DNA of 55,940 bases from Cudoniella acicularis. Its lineage: Eukaryota; Ascomycota; Leotiomycetes; Helotiales; Helotiaceae. Shown in pieces: positions 1 to 12,000 of this stretch. Numbering within the stretch: the first letter of the stretch is position 1; each line of letters starts with the position of its first letter. The position numbers and the translations under genes are program-made. The notes under the pieces were generated by a model that saw nothing but the letters and a program-made list of their open reading frames with translations, did not search any database and had not been told where the DNA came from. The DNA lies in contig JAAMPI010000177.1 in assembly GCA_013054445.1 (NCBI GenBank), positions 1 through 55,940 of the forward strand, read 5' to 3'.

Positions 1-17
1 GCGCGGCACTACGGTTA

Positions 18-306
18 TGTCAAGGGTGTAACGTTCTGTTATCACGTGAGATCTCAATGTCACGTGAATAGGGTTTACTTAGCCTTGGAAGCGTCAAGTA
101 GGTTCTAGTAGAGTGTTATCCTAATCAAGTGATGATATTAGAATATAAGTTGAGCACGAAGCTTATAACATAGGAAACTATATAGCTATATAGGTAGTTA
201 GGGTTAGTGAGGGACCGAGATATCGATAGGCCGACGAACCCGCCTCGTCCCTTCGATCCCTCGGCCCCCCCCCAAGTGACTAATCACATGATCCCGGGTC
301 GTGACA
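18..306. mobile_element. LTR-like element (possible solo or terminal LTR)
   Basis: A block starting TGTCA and ending TGACA, the inverted dinucleotide-type ends usual for fungal Ty3/gypsy LTRs. It contains two CACGTG palindromes and a C-rich tract. No clear target-site duplication is seen: the bases before 18 and after 306 do not match. It could therefore be one LTR of a longer element running off the left edge, or not an LTR at all. The broken dioxygenase gene beside it loses recognisable sequence a few tens of bases from this boundary, as if truncated by the insertion. Confidence 0.35.
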
Positions 307-336
307 AAGGGTTTTACGATAGCTAGTGTGAAATCA

Positions 337-630
337 CATCAGGGAAAGATCTGGATGAAGAACTAAGCGCTTCGCATCGAGAGTCTTGCTGTGCTTGTAA
401 TTATCAGAAGCAGGATCGAAGCGTTTGGTAAGCTTGTACTAGGCTTTTAGAGAGACGCTGGCCTAGTTCTTGAGAACCACAACGTGCAAATTGTAAAGGG
501 CAGTTCGAATAATTTCGAAGTTGGCATCGGTCAGGTTTTCAACATCCGTATTCTCGATTTCGATACCAAAGTTGACCTTCGAGTTAGGGAGGCCACTTAG
601 TGGTTTCACTTCTAGAGTTTTGACTGCCAT
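337..630 (-). pseudogene. Truncated TauD/TfdA-type dioxygenase, 5' fragment with nonsense codons
   Basis: Reading from an ATG at 630 gives 55 residues (MAVKTLEVKPLSGLPN...) up to a TAG at 463-465, then 7 residues, a second TAG at 439-441, then 34 more residues including the string LDAKRLVLHPDL, and a TGA at 334-336. The order and wording match the N-terminus of fungal TauD/TfdA Fe(II)/2-oxoglutarate dioxygenases, where both TAGs stand at positions normally held by glutamine (KNQ..., KAQY...). CAG to TAG is the CpA to TpA change made by repeat-induced point mutation. The catalytic HxD...H part is absent, apparently cut off near the LTR-like element. A TATAAAG-like box about 120 bases upstream survives. 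I am fairly sure of the family, less sure of the substrate class. Confidence 0.6.
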
Positions 631-1593
631 TGTGGTGGTGGGGGAGTGTTAATAAGTTCTTTGTCGGTACTCTGATGTGAAGCTTGGCTTGATTGCTGTG
701 CTGGATCTTTATGTTGATAGATAGATCACTGATGAGGGAGCCTTTATACCTTTATTAGTATTGCGGGCCCTACCGATGTCAAAACCAGATTTCGGCCGCC
801 GAGGGCGTTCCGCAGGCCAGCGACGGCAGGAGTTGAGGCAAATGATAGCCCAGTAAACGATTGTTTGTCAACATGATTGGCACAACGAAGTATTGTGGGA
901 GCTAAGAGATAAAGTACGTCGTCGAATCCCGTCCCATGGCGGCGCAAGCCGACGAAAATTGTAGGCCTCAGGCCTTAACATCACGGCCGGGGTTTGGTTT
1001 TATTTCATTATGAAAAACAATATCTACCTAGGTACCGTTCAAATTTTCCAACTTATTTTATTGTATTTTTAAATACGAAGTGGAAAATTTAGTGGGGCTA
1101 GCTCCTAGGAGGAGGCTAATCGTTCCAATTAAGATAAGTGTACTACTACTACCTGATCAATATAAATATAAAGAAGCTCCCTTGAATCCTTTGCTTTTTT
1201 ATAATTCTCTTATACTAAGGTATTTGCCTAAGGATAAATAATTATTTCTCCTTCAATTAGAAAGAGGGATAACAACACGTCTATTTTCCTGTCTCTAGAA
1301 TTTCTTTAAATACATAATATATTTTTGAATTCTAAGTCCTTTCTTCAATTGCGACTTTATCAAAAAAGAAGCAAAGATTTAAATGGGAGATTGCATCAAA
1401 GATTGTATTGTATATAAGCTATAACTATGCTCCTTCTACTGCACCAAGTGGAATTCTATGCTGTGGCGCGCAGCGCTCATACTACTAAACCAGACATATA
1501 AAGAAAACGACAACAAATGCAAAAAATTGGTGTGAAACAACCAGACCCTGTTCAGGCTCACAGACGCAAGTGCAACTCATCGTCAGGAATAAA
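631..1593. other. Spacer: former dioxygenase promoter, then AT-rich intergenic DNA
   Basis: The left part, read on the minus strand, looks like the promoter and leader of the dead dioxygenase, including a TATAAAG-type box near 750. The 744-947 minus open frame has no family features. From about 1000 to 1500 the DNA is AT-rich with no coding signal. Confidence 0.5.
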
Positions 1594-2217
1594 TCATCTA
1601 CGACGAGAAGAGGACGATGAAGACGACGGATCGCTATCCAAAACCGATGCTTTGCCTTCACCACTTTCAATTTTGGTTTCTAAACGTCTCGCCAGAGCAA
1701 AGGCTTGTTTCTCGAGTTTGTCTTGAACGAGTTAGTAAGTAAGGTTGACAGTGAACAATGAAGATTGGTAGTGTAGAGATCTGAACTCACCAATGCTCGC
1801 ACTCAAAGTCACAATACCACTATTATGAAGCGCCATAAGAGCATCTTTCGCCCAGATACGGCAAGTAAAAGCTTCTCCAGTGCGAAGGGATGCCGAACCA
1901 TTTGCTGGCACAGCTCGCAAGACTTGATCTAGTCTACCGGCTTGGGAAGATAGAGAGCCAATCCTGTAGACAAGGACGAGGCTCAGGGAAGATAGAACAT
2001 TTGAGCTTGGTTTGGCTTCTAATTGCCAGCCACCGAATTTGTTGGTTGCATGATAATATTGTCCTCTTGGGGGGGAAGATGTGACAAATACTCCCCAGTG
2101 CTAATGTTTGTTAGAATATCTTGGGCGAAAATTCGGAGACGGGAGCCTTACGAACGTTCCAGGCATGCCACGGCTGTTGAGAGTCATGTAAACGGTGTTG
2201 CTCGCAAGTGATGACAT
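1594..2217 (-). CDS. Small conserved fungal protein (DUF6914-like), 167 aa, three exons
   Basis: Exons on the minus strand are 2217-2152, 2100-1791 and 1721-1594. The introns (51 and 67 bases) start GTAAGG and GTGAGT, and the joined frame is exactly 504 bases. The protein begins MSSLASNTVYMTLNSRGMPG and continues GTFHWGVFVTSSPPRGQYYHATN, with a GGWQLE stretch, a mid-region GEAFTCRIWAKDAL and an acidic/serine tail. This layout (hydrophobic start, HW motif, YHATN, then a C-W helix) is that of a small fungal family I know as DUF6914. No catalytic role is established for it. A TATATAAA box lies near 2380 on the minus strand, about 165 bases before the ATG. The family name is from memory; the gene model itself is well supported. 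Confidence 0.75.
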
Positions 2218-3229
2218 TTTGATAAAACAAATGTTATATAAATGAAGTTGAAGCCGGATTCGTGAAAATGTTTGACAGATCGAGGGTTTAAAAATCGTAG
2301 ATGAAGGATGTAGTCTGTTATTTGGATGGAAATCTATTGAAGTGCTGAAGAAAAATTGATTCCTAAAGAAAGACGACGGTTTATATACACGAAACGACAA
2401 GAACCCAACAGTAATTGTGGATTACGATGGCCTTCGAGGCCAACTTAGAAACACCAACAATATCCATCCTGATAGTGGAGATGGCCTTGGGACACGGGAC
2501 TGAAAGCGAGGCGCTGAGAATTAACGAATGGCAAAAAGGCCCTTGCTCTTCCTCTTGATGTGAAAAATTCCTTGAGGTTGAGCTTGATCTTGGAATCTTG
2601 GACATATAATGGGTTTATGAGGTTCAGAAGATACAAAATGTACTTTTTGCATCCTGGGACAGAGCAGCATGACACGAAAATTGAGACGATTTTGAGCCTC
2701 ATCATAGGGTTCTGCAACATTCTACCAAGCAACAGCATTGAAACAAGCCATCTTTAGCTACCCATGGCCAGGTAGTGAGGCTCTGACCTCGAGCGCTTAC
2801 TGAGCCAGCACGGTGGTTTATTGATTGGGTGTCGTGCCGCTGTAGCCTGTCGTCTCAGCGCTGCAACTCCCGGGGAACGGTTATGGCGTCTATTTCGAGG
2901 AGCTGACATCTGTCGCTGCTGATTGTAGCGGTTGAGCATGTCCGCGGGTTCGAGGAAAGGAAGGGACCGGGAAAAGCGCTACCTGCGTACAAAGCAACTG
3001 TTGGTCACCGGTCGTGGAACCAATCACAGGCTGCCTTTGAATGTGGTGAAACCCCGCGGCTAACTTACGTAAGGTTACCAGTACCGCACTGTAATTTGAA
3101 CGGCCCTGTGGCCCCAGGCAGGAATCTGGGAAAATCACAACTCCATCTCACACTCACTCCTTCATCCAATTTTCACGCTCCCTTCAGCTTTGCATCACGT
3201 TGCCTTGTTTCTTTTTGGCTGTTAGGGCC
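2218..3229. other. Spacer between divergent genes
   Basis: About 1 kb between two divergently transcribed genes. Short open frames on both strands (for example 2445-2738 minus, 2560-2757 plus) show no recognisable protein features. It presumably holds both promoters. Confidence 0.4.
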
Positions 3230-4959
3230 ATGGAAAGCGATAAAGCTCGTGCTCTTAGAATTGTTCAAAACTCGGAACTTGCGCACCCTGGCCTCCCTTT
3301 GGTTGAGGCATTCCTCAATGACGCCGCAGATGGCGACCAGGCTGCAAGATATTTGCTGCAAACATACGCCGATGATGGGAGTGGTACAAACTTGACGCGG
3401 TTTTTGAAAGACTGGCAAGACTTAGTGAGACTTTGTAAGTCTCATCCATGAAATTAATTGACCATATCGCTGAATGACACCAAGTTCTTATGGAGAATCC
3501 TAACTCAAGAAATTCGAACTTGACTTTGAAGAAAAGAGTCGTGCAACGAGATGGATATCGATGTTGCTTGACCGGAGTGCGATGTCGATTTTGGAATGTA
3601 TTCCCCATTATTCCTCCGACCGCATTTTGTATACGGGAAGTATGGCAAACCCCCAATATAAATTTCTAGCAAAATTTTGACTCTATTTGTAGCAAAGGCT
3701 ATATGATTTGCTCGGTGCATTTACTACATCTTTCCATCGAGATCTACTCAAAGACCAACCTCCAGAGAACCAGATTCGGAATCATTGGACTTTGAGCAAC
3801 GACATCGCAATAGCATTTTCGAGAGGGGCTATCAAACTCGAAAAACTAGAAGGGACAGAGGTTTGAATATATTTCTTCCCTTTACCTTGTCTCTTTTAAC
3901 TTTGCCTAGTACGATATCCTCTACAACCACATTGGTGGCAAATCCCCACCATTCTATCAGGGCCGAGAGTACGTTTGGAAATGTGATCTAATTGATCACT
4001 CAAACTCTGGTGTTGAGACTCCTAACCCGGACCTTGTTGAAATACACTCTCGATTCTCTAGGGCTCTAAAATGGAGTGAAATTGCTACCAAGATAAACAG
4101 TCGGCCATGCCTACGCCAAAGCCGAAACACGGACTGCAGCTCCTTTGGCCGGACAATCAGCACTATTTTTCTCGCGCTCTGGTCCAAGTTCCCCGATTCC
4201 ATCCGATTTCAAACCTACAGAATTCTGAGAACCATTGGATACCGTCTTTACGGATCTACTACCACAGGAATCCAAAGACTGCCCTTCGGGATGTACCTTA
4301 AACATGGGCCGGAATTCCACGCAAAACGACACGCCGGGGAGTTTAACGCTCTCAAAGTTGTGGGAAGCCAAACTTGCATCCCCATTCCGCGTCCCATTGA
4401 TCTCCTGCTCACAGACACCGAGTCCTTCCTCGTCACGTCCCGTATTAAAGGCGGGCCAGTTGGTCTCGCTATAGATGAATGTAGCGACGAGGAGATGCAA
4501 CGAATGGCTCAGGATTTACGTTCGTGGGTCGCGGAACTACATGCCATAAAAATGGACAAGCACCCAAAATATGCCATCACCAACGCAACCGGGGGTCCTT
4601 GTCTCGATTACCGCATCGGTGGTGACCCAGTGGGACCTTTTCATACCGAAAGAGAATTTAGCGAATCATTACAGCTGGGGATTCTTCCTGATTTAGTGCA
4701 TCGTACTGACCACAGGATTGTTTTTACGCACGCGGACTTGAACATGAGGAATATTCTGGTCAACAATGGAAGAATTTCCGGAATTGTTGACTGGGAGAAT
4801 GCGGGATGGTTTCCTGAGTACTGGGAGTATACCAAGTGCCATTTTGGGGTCATGTATTCGAAGAGATGGCTAAAGATGATAGAGGTCGTTTTTGAGAATA
4901 AGTATGAGGCGGAGTTGGCGATTGAGAAGCAGTATTGGGCATACAATAGCGCTTGGTAG
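3230..4959 (+). CDS. HNH-like domain fused to APH-family kinase, 525 aa, four exons
   Basis: Exons 3230-3434, 3485-3639, 3693-3860 and 3910-4959 join in frame (1578 bases); introns are 50, 53 and 49 bases. Residues about 84-180 resemble the fungal HNH_2 nuclease domain: a QRDGYRCCLTG block at about 89-99, then, after a gap, NHWTLSNDIAIAFSRGAI. The histidines expected near the (A)HIIP position and in the last motif are not there (FPIIP and DIAIAF instead), so the nuclease looks degenerate. Residues about 280-525 form an aminoglycoside phosphotransferase/choline-kinase-like fold: a lysine in MYLKHG, glutamate in GEFNAL, the catalytic loop HADLNMRNIL, the metal-binding IVDWENAGWFPEYWE. Substrate unknown. 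An in-frame ATG at 3200 is an alternative start. The join rests on splice sites and unbroken frame; a wrong merge of two genes is possible but there is no stop or promoter-like gap between the halves. Confidence 0.75.
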
Positions 4960-5219
4960 ATGGTATAATACTTTAAGATAGACTGTTAAAGCGGGATAGA
5001 TAATTTAACGCACTTGCACCACTTGAAGGTCTCAAGTAAAAATATTGTCATAAATTCGTTCATGAAGTGTTACCATCAATAGATACTATCCCGTTGGAAG
5101 ACAAACCCCAAAACATTCCTTTCCTAAATACCCTGACTACTAAACAAATCCACAGAGATCATATCACTCCCAAATTCATCCATGACAGAACCGTGCTTCA
5201 GATCAAATTCCCAATTCCC

Positions 5220-5770
5220 TCATCCTCTCCTCATATATATAGAATTACATAACGACCACCTTGCCAAACAGTTAAAACACTACTCCGCTTTACATATACA
5301 AGTCATATGCAGACAACCCTCCACCCTCTCCACCAAATAACTACATCTGGGGCAATTTTTCTACCCCACGCCTCTCCCAATCTCCTGCATATGTAAACTC
5401 TCCTTATCACTCGCGCAAACGCCTTTATGCGCCTTCCCCTTACACCCAGTACAAGTCCGATACTTGCAAGTAGGCACTATGCAGATAGCGACACGGCCGG
5501 TGATATTGCCGGGTGGGATGAACGCAGAGCAGAAGGGGCGGGAGCAGTAGAGGGGGTTTGGAGTAGTGAGTTCGAGGGTTAAGAGGATATAGGATTAGAG
5601 GAAGGGGTTGGTGGGGTTGGTCGTTAGGTTTGTAGTGGGGACGAGGAGTGTGCAGCACTTGAACAGGGCGCGGGAGGCGAAAGCACTTTTAAATGCCGCT
5701 GTTTTGAGGAGTTGTTAGTTTTCTATTTATTGGTTGGAATTAGGGAAGGGGTATAGACTTACTGTAAAGA
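5220..5770 (-). pseudogene. Broken RBR (RING-IBR-RING) E3 ubiquitin ligase
   Basis: On the minus strand the frame reads SRALFKCC, then a TAA at 5595-5597, then LTTPNPLYCSRPFCSAFIPP, a zinc-ligand run CIVPTCKYRTCTGC with HKGVC, then a TAG, CPRCSYLVERVEGCLHMTC, another TAG and CFNCLARW. The spacing of Cys/His pairs is that of an IBR domain followed by the second RING of fungal RBR ubiquitin ligases. Three in-frame stops break it; those within conserved blocks fit W or Q codons changed by transitions. An intron-like segment (GTAAGT...AACAG, about 5693-5762) separates an upstream exon fragment. The first RING was not identified. Not functional as a full ligase. Confidence 0.6.
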
Positions 5771-7361
5771 CAGCCTCTGTAGTATTCATATTGACATAAC
5801 AACTTTTCTTATGTCAATCAATTCCACCGCATCCCCGAATTCTCAGCAACCATCCCCCTCTTCTTTTCCTTCTCAACTACTCCCTTTGCACACTCATTCC
5901 CCTCAAAAATTCGCAAAATCAAACTCATAGAGTTCTTCAGCTGAGCTTCTAGGAACTAGGACTGGACCCAGCAATGTCGCGTTTAAAACTGTCGTTTTTT
6001 GTACTTGCATATCAAGAAATCAGAACAAGAAATTTACGGTGCTTTTTATAAAGTTGAAAATTCGCTTCGCAAGATGAGTGAAAAAAGGTGGTACTTTGAA
6101 CCTTGCAGTTGTGTGCAAATATTCAAGTAATCTGATACTCATCCAATCAAGTTAGTAACATCAGCTTCCCAATCTCTAACTTCCATTTCTTGAAAAAGAC
6201 AACCAAACACATCATCTCTACTACTTCAGAAATCAAAAACTCAGAATAACCACTTCCAATGTCTTCTTCTTCTTCTCCACTTCATCTCTCTTCCCAGGAT
6301 CAAACAGCTTTCCGCTTTCTATATCGCATTTCCTAAATCGAACAATTCCCACTAATATATAAAGCCCTTTCAACCACAACGATAATTGATCAACAAAGAG
6401 AAATCTCTAGCACGGATTCAAGAAAGCTGCCTTGGTGAAGAGAAAAAAAAAAACATAGTCGAAAGTGAGTATTGACAGATGTAATGGCTCTGTTGTAGAC
6501 TTGAGGGTTTCTTCGCATCTGAAGCCTGTCTCGATAATATTGAAGAAGATGAAATAAGAAGGTGTTGAATAGGTGAAGTGCTGTCAGCAAACCCTTTGCT
6601 GCCGTCAAATCGCCAACACATACCCCTCTCCCACTTCGCAAACCCATCATCCTCATCCTCACCTCCTCTAAAAATCCCATATTTTCAATTTTGCAAAGCC
6701 ATTTCCAACAGCCATAGCCGTATCCGCATCCGTATCCACAAGACACCCGCGAGGCAAACCAACCAACTACCACCTATGGAAGTTACGTAAAAGCGCTTTA
6801 ACACATCTCTGTCTCGGATCACTGTTCTCATTCTCATTCCTTATATATATTTATAGAAAGTGGTGGAGTGCACGGAACGGCTTACATTTATGAAGCGTAT
6901 GAAATTAGTCAACTGAACTACGGTAGTATTTTTTCAATTTCAAACAAAACCAATTTAAATCAGGAGAGAAAAAAAAATTCACAAATCAAATGCGCAATTG
7001 AAGGGATATCATCGAATTTTCCAGCAGCTTTTTGCCTTCCCCTACTATCTGGCTTGCTTGTTCGCTTGCTTGCTTGCCGACACATTCTTCCCTATACACA
7101 ACTAACAACTTAATTCGGCTCCATCAAGCAATCTATGTGAGCGAACCTCCGGTTTCCAAACAAACTGGCCAGATCCCAAGAACGCCGAAGCTATGCCCTC
7201 CCTCCTTTAATTGACCACCCAAGACGGAACCAAAAGAAAAAACCCCGGAAGTTGGCATGTTGAACCAAACAATCCATGCTTATTTATAATTAAGTGCATA
7301 TCGATACAGCGACACCGATGCGGAACAAAGAAAAGAAGGTATATGTGCATGTCATTGCAAA
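5771..7361. other. Spacer with pyrimidine-rich low-complexity DNA
   Basis: About 1.6 kb without a convincing gene. Open frames near 6390-6790 on both strands are low-complexity (TCTTC and CCGTATCC-type repeats). A short TTGC-rich stretch occurs near 7050-7080. Confidence 0.4.
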
Positions 7362-9084
7362 TTATGTTGCCCACTCGACGACTTCGAGAGCGCACATGAC
7401 AAGGATGAGTGTTGATGGGAGGATCCTGCTTTGTGTTAGTCATGCGCAAGATAAAGGGGAGGGCAGGAAACATACCAGATAACGTAACTCTGGAATAACA
7501 ATTTACTCATCACACCCTCATACACGCTATTGATCTGGCAAATCTGCGCCAATTGCAGCGCGCTCGGTGCTCCAGTCAACAAGAAGCACACAATGACGAA
7601 AATCGGATCGTCAAGAATGCTAACTGGCACATACTTGGCTGTGAGTGCGAGTAAAGGTGCCATTACCATCGTTGGCAACATCATACGGGATATCAATGAA
7701 GCGATCAACAACTTCGTCCCGATTTGATTCTCTTCCGAGTTCTCGTCGAACGCTTCTTGTGGTAACGTGTTTCGAGCGAGGTTAGCTCCCAATACTACCA
7801 AGATTAGTGGCACGGCCACACCACCGGATTGCGAAACGGCTCTGGTGACAGAGTTGGCAATGAAAGATCCTTCCTCGAAGAATAGACGTTGAAGGTCGGG
7901 AATTGAAGCGATAACTATGGCGATAAGCATGGCCCAAAGAGGAGGGTTCATAAATGCCCAGAGTCCTAAGAAAAAGCGGACTGTGAGATTGTAAAACTTG
8001 GTGAGAAAGCTTTGCACAAAGGTTGGTAGAGCGTGGAAAACCGTTTGGGAGGTCTTTTTAATCTTGTGCTCCACGTAGGCAGCTCCACGTCTCGTCCGAA
8101 GACGAATTGTGGGGATGGTGCCTCTGATTCCGCTTGGGATATCTTGCTCTTCCAGGTTCGATGAACGAATTCTTGGGAAAGAGGTTATGTTTCCATTGGT
8201 ATGGTCGGCGAAAACATTGTCATTAGTTGGCGTAGCACTAACTCCAGGTGCTTTTCTAATAACATCCTCGCTTGCCTCAACTGATCCAGCATATTGCGCA
8301 TCGTAGATTGGCGTCCTATTACCCGACACTGTTGAATCTGTTGAAGCGCTTGCGTTTGGATGTGGATAGTCACTGTCGTCTCCTCCATCCAGGCCAGGAA
8401 TAAGGTCTTCGTGCGGGTCATCCGTATATCGTCCGCCTTCAATGTCCTCAACTGATTCCTCATATTTTTCTGCTGGCGCAAGAAGAACGTGGTAACCCCA
8501 ACTCCATCTGACAAGCTGTCCGAGTTGTTGGAAGATCAGCAGGTACAGAATACCTCTTGCCGCAACTTCATCGTCATTGTCTCCTGGAATTTTGTCCCAA
8601 TGAAGGCCTTTCAGTGTTTGCGATAATGAGATGACGAGCGACATTGGAAGAGAGTTTGAATTCCCGAAGACCTGCAACCATTAGCATCTGCAACAATTAC
8701 CCATCATTGTAAACTTACTCCCATAGCCGTGACAAAGTTCGCAGGCCTTTTTTTGAACCCAAAGGCCTTGGAAACTAATATGGAGACCATATAGGAGACG
8801 CATGTTTGTACGACGAAAATAACTGGAATAACGGCTAATTCCACCAACTTGTCTGCGGTCAATTGAGACGCCAATTTCGTGAAAACTACCTCTGTCAGCG
8901 CAATTCATCCCCCAGATCCACAGCACGTACTTAGACAAGGCGTGAACAATGCCACATTCAAATTGGCGACAAACTTCTGGTTTTCGGCGTCGAACATGCC
9001 CTGTCTGGCTACTATATAACCCGGCAAGCTCACGCAGACAACTTCCATCACTGCCTCGAACACCAGCAGTATTAAATGGCTCAT
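7362..9084 (-). CDS. PIN-like membrane transport protein (auxin efflux carrier superfamily), 526 aa
   Basis: Exons on the minus strand are 9084-8931, 8885-8719, 8671-7476 and 7425-7362; introns of 45, 47 and 50 bases; total 1581 bases in frame. The protein has five hydrophobic helices at the N-terminus (MSHLILLVFEAVMEVVCVSLPGY..., FTPCLIFTKLASQ, GNSNSLP in helix 4), a long charged central loop (about residues 190-350), and five more helices at the C-terminus ending in ALEVVEWAT. NVALFTPCLIFTKL and the GNSNSLPM motif are hallmarks of the Mem_trans (PF03547) family. Fungal members are probably ER-located transporters like the plant PILS group; the substrate is not known. A start 141 bases upstream (9225) is in frame but the family normally begins at MSHL. 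The last 64-base exon is found only by splicing past the GTATGT donor at 7475. Confidence 0.88.
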
Positions 9085-12000
9085 GGCCGGATGCGAATTG
9101 TGATCATTTCGCGTATTGAGGAACGAGAAGGTCGAGAAGGTGTTTGTGGCGACTGATGGGCCGAAGTCGTTGCCTGCAACAACAGCATTGAGACGGTAGG
9201 AGGTTGGACTGGTGAAGAAACCCATGATGGCGACGGCGATGGAAGAAAGGGATTGACGGCCCTTAACCTTGTGGTGTTGTGAAGAAGTGGGGGAATGCCC
9301 TCAAGGCAGAGGCGGAGGGTAGGTATATCAGCAGCTTGCGATGATGCGAAAGCTGCGTATGATGGTGATAAGGGCTTGTCCGCGCGTAGCCGGAAAAAGC
9401 AAGGAGCTGAGCTAGAGCTGGAGCTGGAACGGCCTGCAGGCGAGGGATGGTGGCGTGGTGTGGCTGTGGCTGTGGCCCAGGCAAAACTTCGATTCTTCGA
9501 TTTTTCTGCAACCGGCGCGCAAATAAAGTTTGAATTCTGTTTTCTCTCCTATGAGACCTCTCTATCGTGAGGTGATTGCGACAACGAACGAGAGAAGTGC
9601 GATGAACTTAAAGAGACTTTCTTTTGTCGTCTTCCTTCGTCTACTGCCTCAGGCCTCTGCCTGTTCATGACGCTTGAAATGCTTGCAGCACAGCAGAAAG
9701 CAGCGCGCTCTTGGCTCGAGGCAGGGCAACCAACGCGTGTCGCAAAACACTTTTCTCATTGGTACCGTTGTGTTCGCCAGTCGCAAAGCTGCATCACGAT
9801 TGGTATGGCCGAGGGAATCGTGGCCCCTCAAGAGTCCGTTTGACAACTCCGAAATGGATCATCACCTCTCTGACGTCTCTCTGATTCATTGAAAGACATT
9901 GATTTGGTTTTGACGCTTTTCGCGGTGTACGTCGTACAGATTGATTGACCGTTATCACTAAGCAACGGCTTGAACGGCCGGCCCGGGTGGGATGTGGCTT
10001 GATTGGTGCCTGGGTATCGTGGGGGAATCCACTCAAAGCCAGAGATTAAAAGCCAGAAAAACTCTGTTATTACTCTGCCTCTTCTTGTCACGATATCACG
10101 ACTGCACGAAATTGTACATCAGGCTCATGATTAGCTTGTGTGCAGCCTCGCCGAGTTGCCCTGAGAAAATTTCTCAATCCCTCACACACCCGAGAATCAC
10201 TCTGGCTTGAGATTCTTTAAGCTTGATTCGAGTCAACCCGGGATGTCTTACGCAATTGTGTCTCATTATGTGTTACGCGCCAAGGTTGCAACCGGATGAT
10301 CGCAACCACTTTGTCTTCCCCTTTTGAATTGTCACACTATTTGGCACCCGATATTTGTTTCGCAATGTGGCAGGTGTTAAGGACTTTCCAAGATATGTTT
10401 TCGAAGTACAACAAAGGCTTCAAAGTGCTATTCGTCGTAGTTCCGTAGGTCTTCACCTGAATCACCTCACGTACTTAGATCTTTCACAAGGTTTGGTGTA
10501 ACCCTAGAATCTGTTGATTTTAAAGCCCAAGAGGCATCTCACCCTTCTTTAATCAAAAATGCCTTTCCCAAGCACTGAACGAAGATATTTAAGTGCCAAA
10601 AGATAAGGTGATGCTGTCGTTTACTTATTTGCTTTTTTCCCACTAGATTTATAGATGTGGGAGGAGTCTGGATCCCCAAAGATTGGCATTTCTTTTATTA
10701 TTTGGACGCCTGCCAATGATAAGTGCAGTATTACAACTGATATTCTGGATTGACAGCAAAATATTTACCGAACTGGCGCGAACGAGAACCATTCGGATAT
10801 GTAAAGGCAAATAGTGCCTTAATTCGATCGGTCCTGGCCATAAACTGCACATTTCCTCCATCATACGATTAGATGTCAAGGTCGCCAGTTGCAAGACTTT
10901 CAACCCCAAAGTGCACACTAATACGCCTCTTCACAGCGGAGTGCAGCAATTCCCACGATAGCAAAGCTCATGACAAATCAAGACACTAGCCACACCTATG
11001 ACGTCCGTTATCTCAAGTGGCTTGTGCATTATCTCAGTGCGATCATTTTCAAATCCCACCAATCCCATCGGCAAGAAATACAAATCCTGGAAAAAATGAA
11101 GGGATTTGGCGCTCGCAGTGCAGTAGCCAACGCATTATATTTCTTTTCCTGGTTTTTGGCTCTAGATAAAGACAACTTATCAGAAATTATCGGCAACTAT
11201 CTGAAGGTTCCTTTCCACAAGCCGAGACTCTTCGTTTAGAACCCTCTCTTTAGTTCTCCTGGTGTGAAGCCAACCCCAGAACCAGAAAGTACTCGGTCGG
11301 TTTTTCTCCGAGTTGTCAGGAAGGATTAAAAGAGCAAATAGTTCATAAATACCCACAAATTCTCACAGTACAGTAGTAACTCACACGTGTCACAATAAGT
11401 AACCTTCTTCACCTCGATAACTTGGTTGCTTTCTACCCAAAGAGCTGAGTAATTTTACTACCGTGAAGTATTAATAATACAGGCTCGGTACTCAAAAAAC
11501 ACCCACCGAGTACCCTTCAAAATCGAATTCTAGTCTTTTGAAAAAGAGCATCTGGAGGCCCGATAGGAAATCCCCGTGACAGCTTCGAGTCCAGAAGCCA
11601 TGCCAAGCTTCACTCCATACATGGCATCAAACCTTGGCAAGAGCTGATCGGCCCACCTCCAAGAATCCTAAGAGCCCGAAACCCTTCAACGGTACTTTCA
11701 AGGATGGCCCCACGAGGGCTTGTGAACATGGGGTCGGTTTGTTCCGTGCTAATAACTTAATCTGCGATGTCCTCCACAAAAATCGATCAGCGACTGTGGA
11801 GTGATAGGGGAGAGTCATCATATAATTTTGAGTGTCGTCGTTAGAGACGGATAAGATGGTGGGATGATATCTAATAATATATCTTCACCAAGAAACATTT
11901 CAAGGAAGGGCGCTGCACTGCCGAGCTGCTGAAGTTGTATTGCAGGTCAGTTGCAGTATTTGTAGCCATAGATAGCTCTCAGTGCACATGTGAGGCTTCA

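Noticed and set aside
744..947. 67-codon minus-strand frame
   Set aside because: Lies in the promoter of the dead dioxygenase, no family features, no partner exons.
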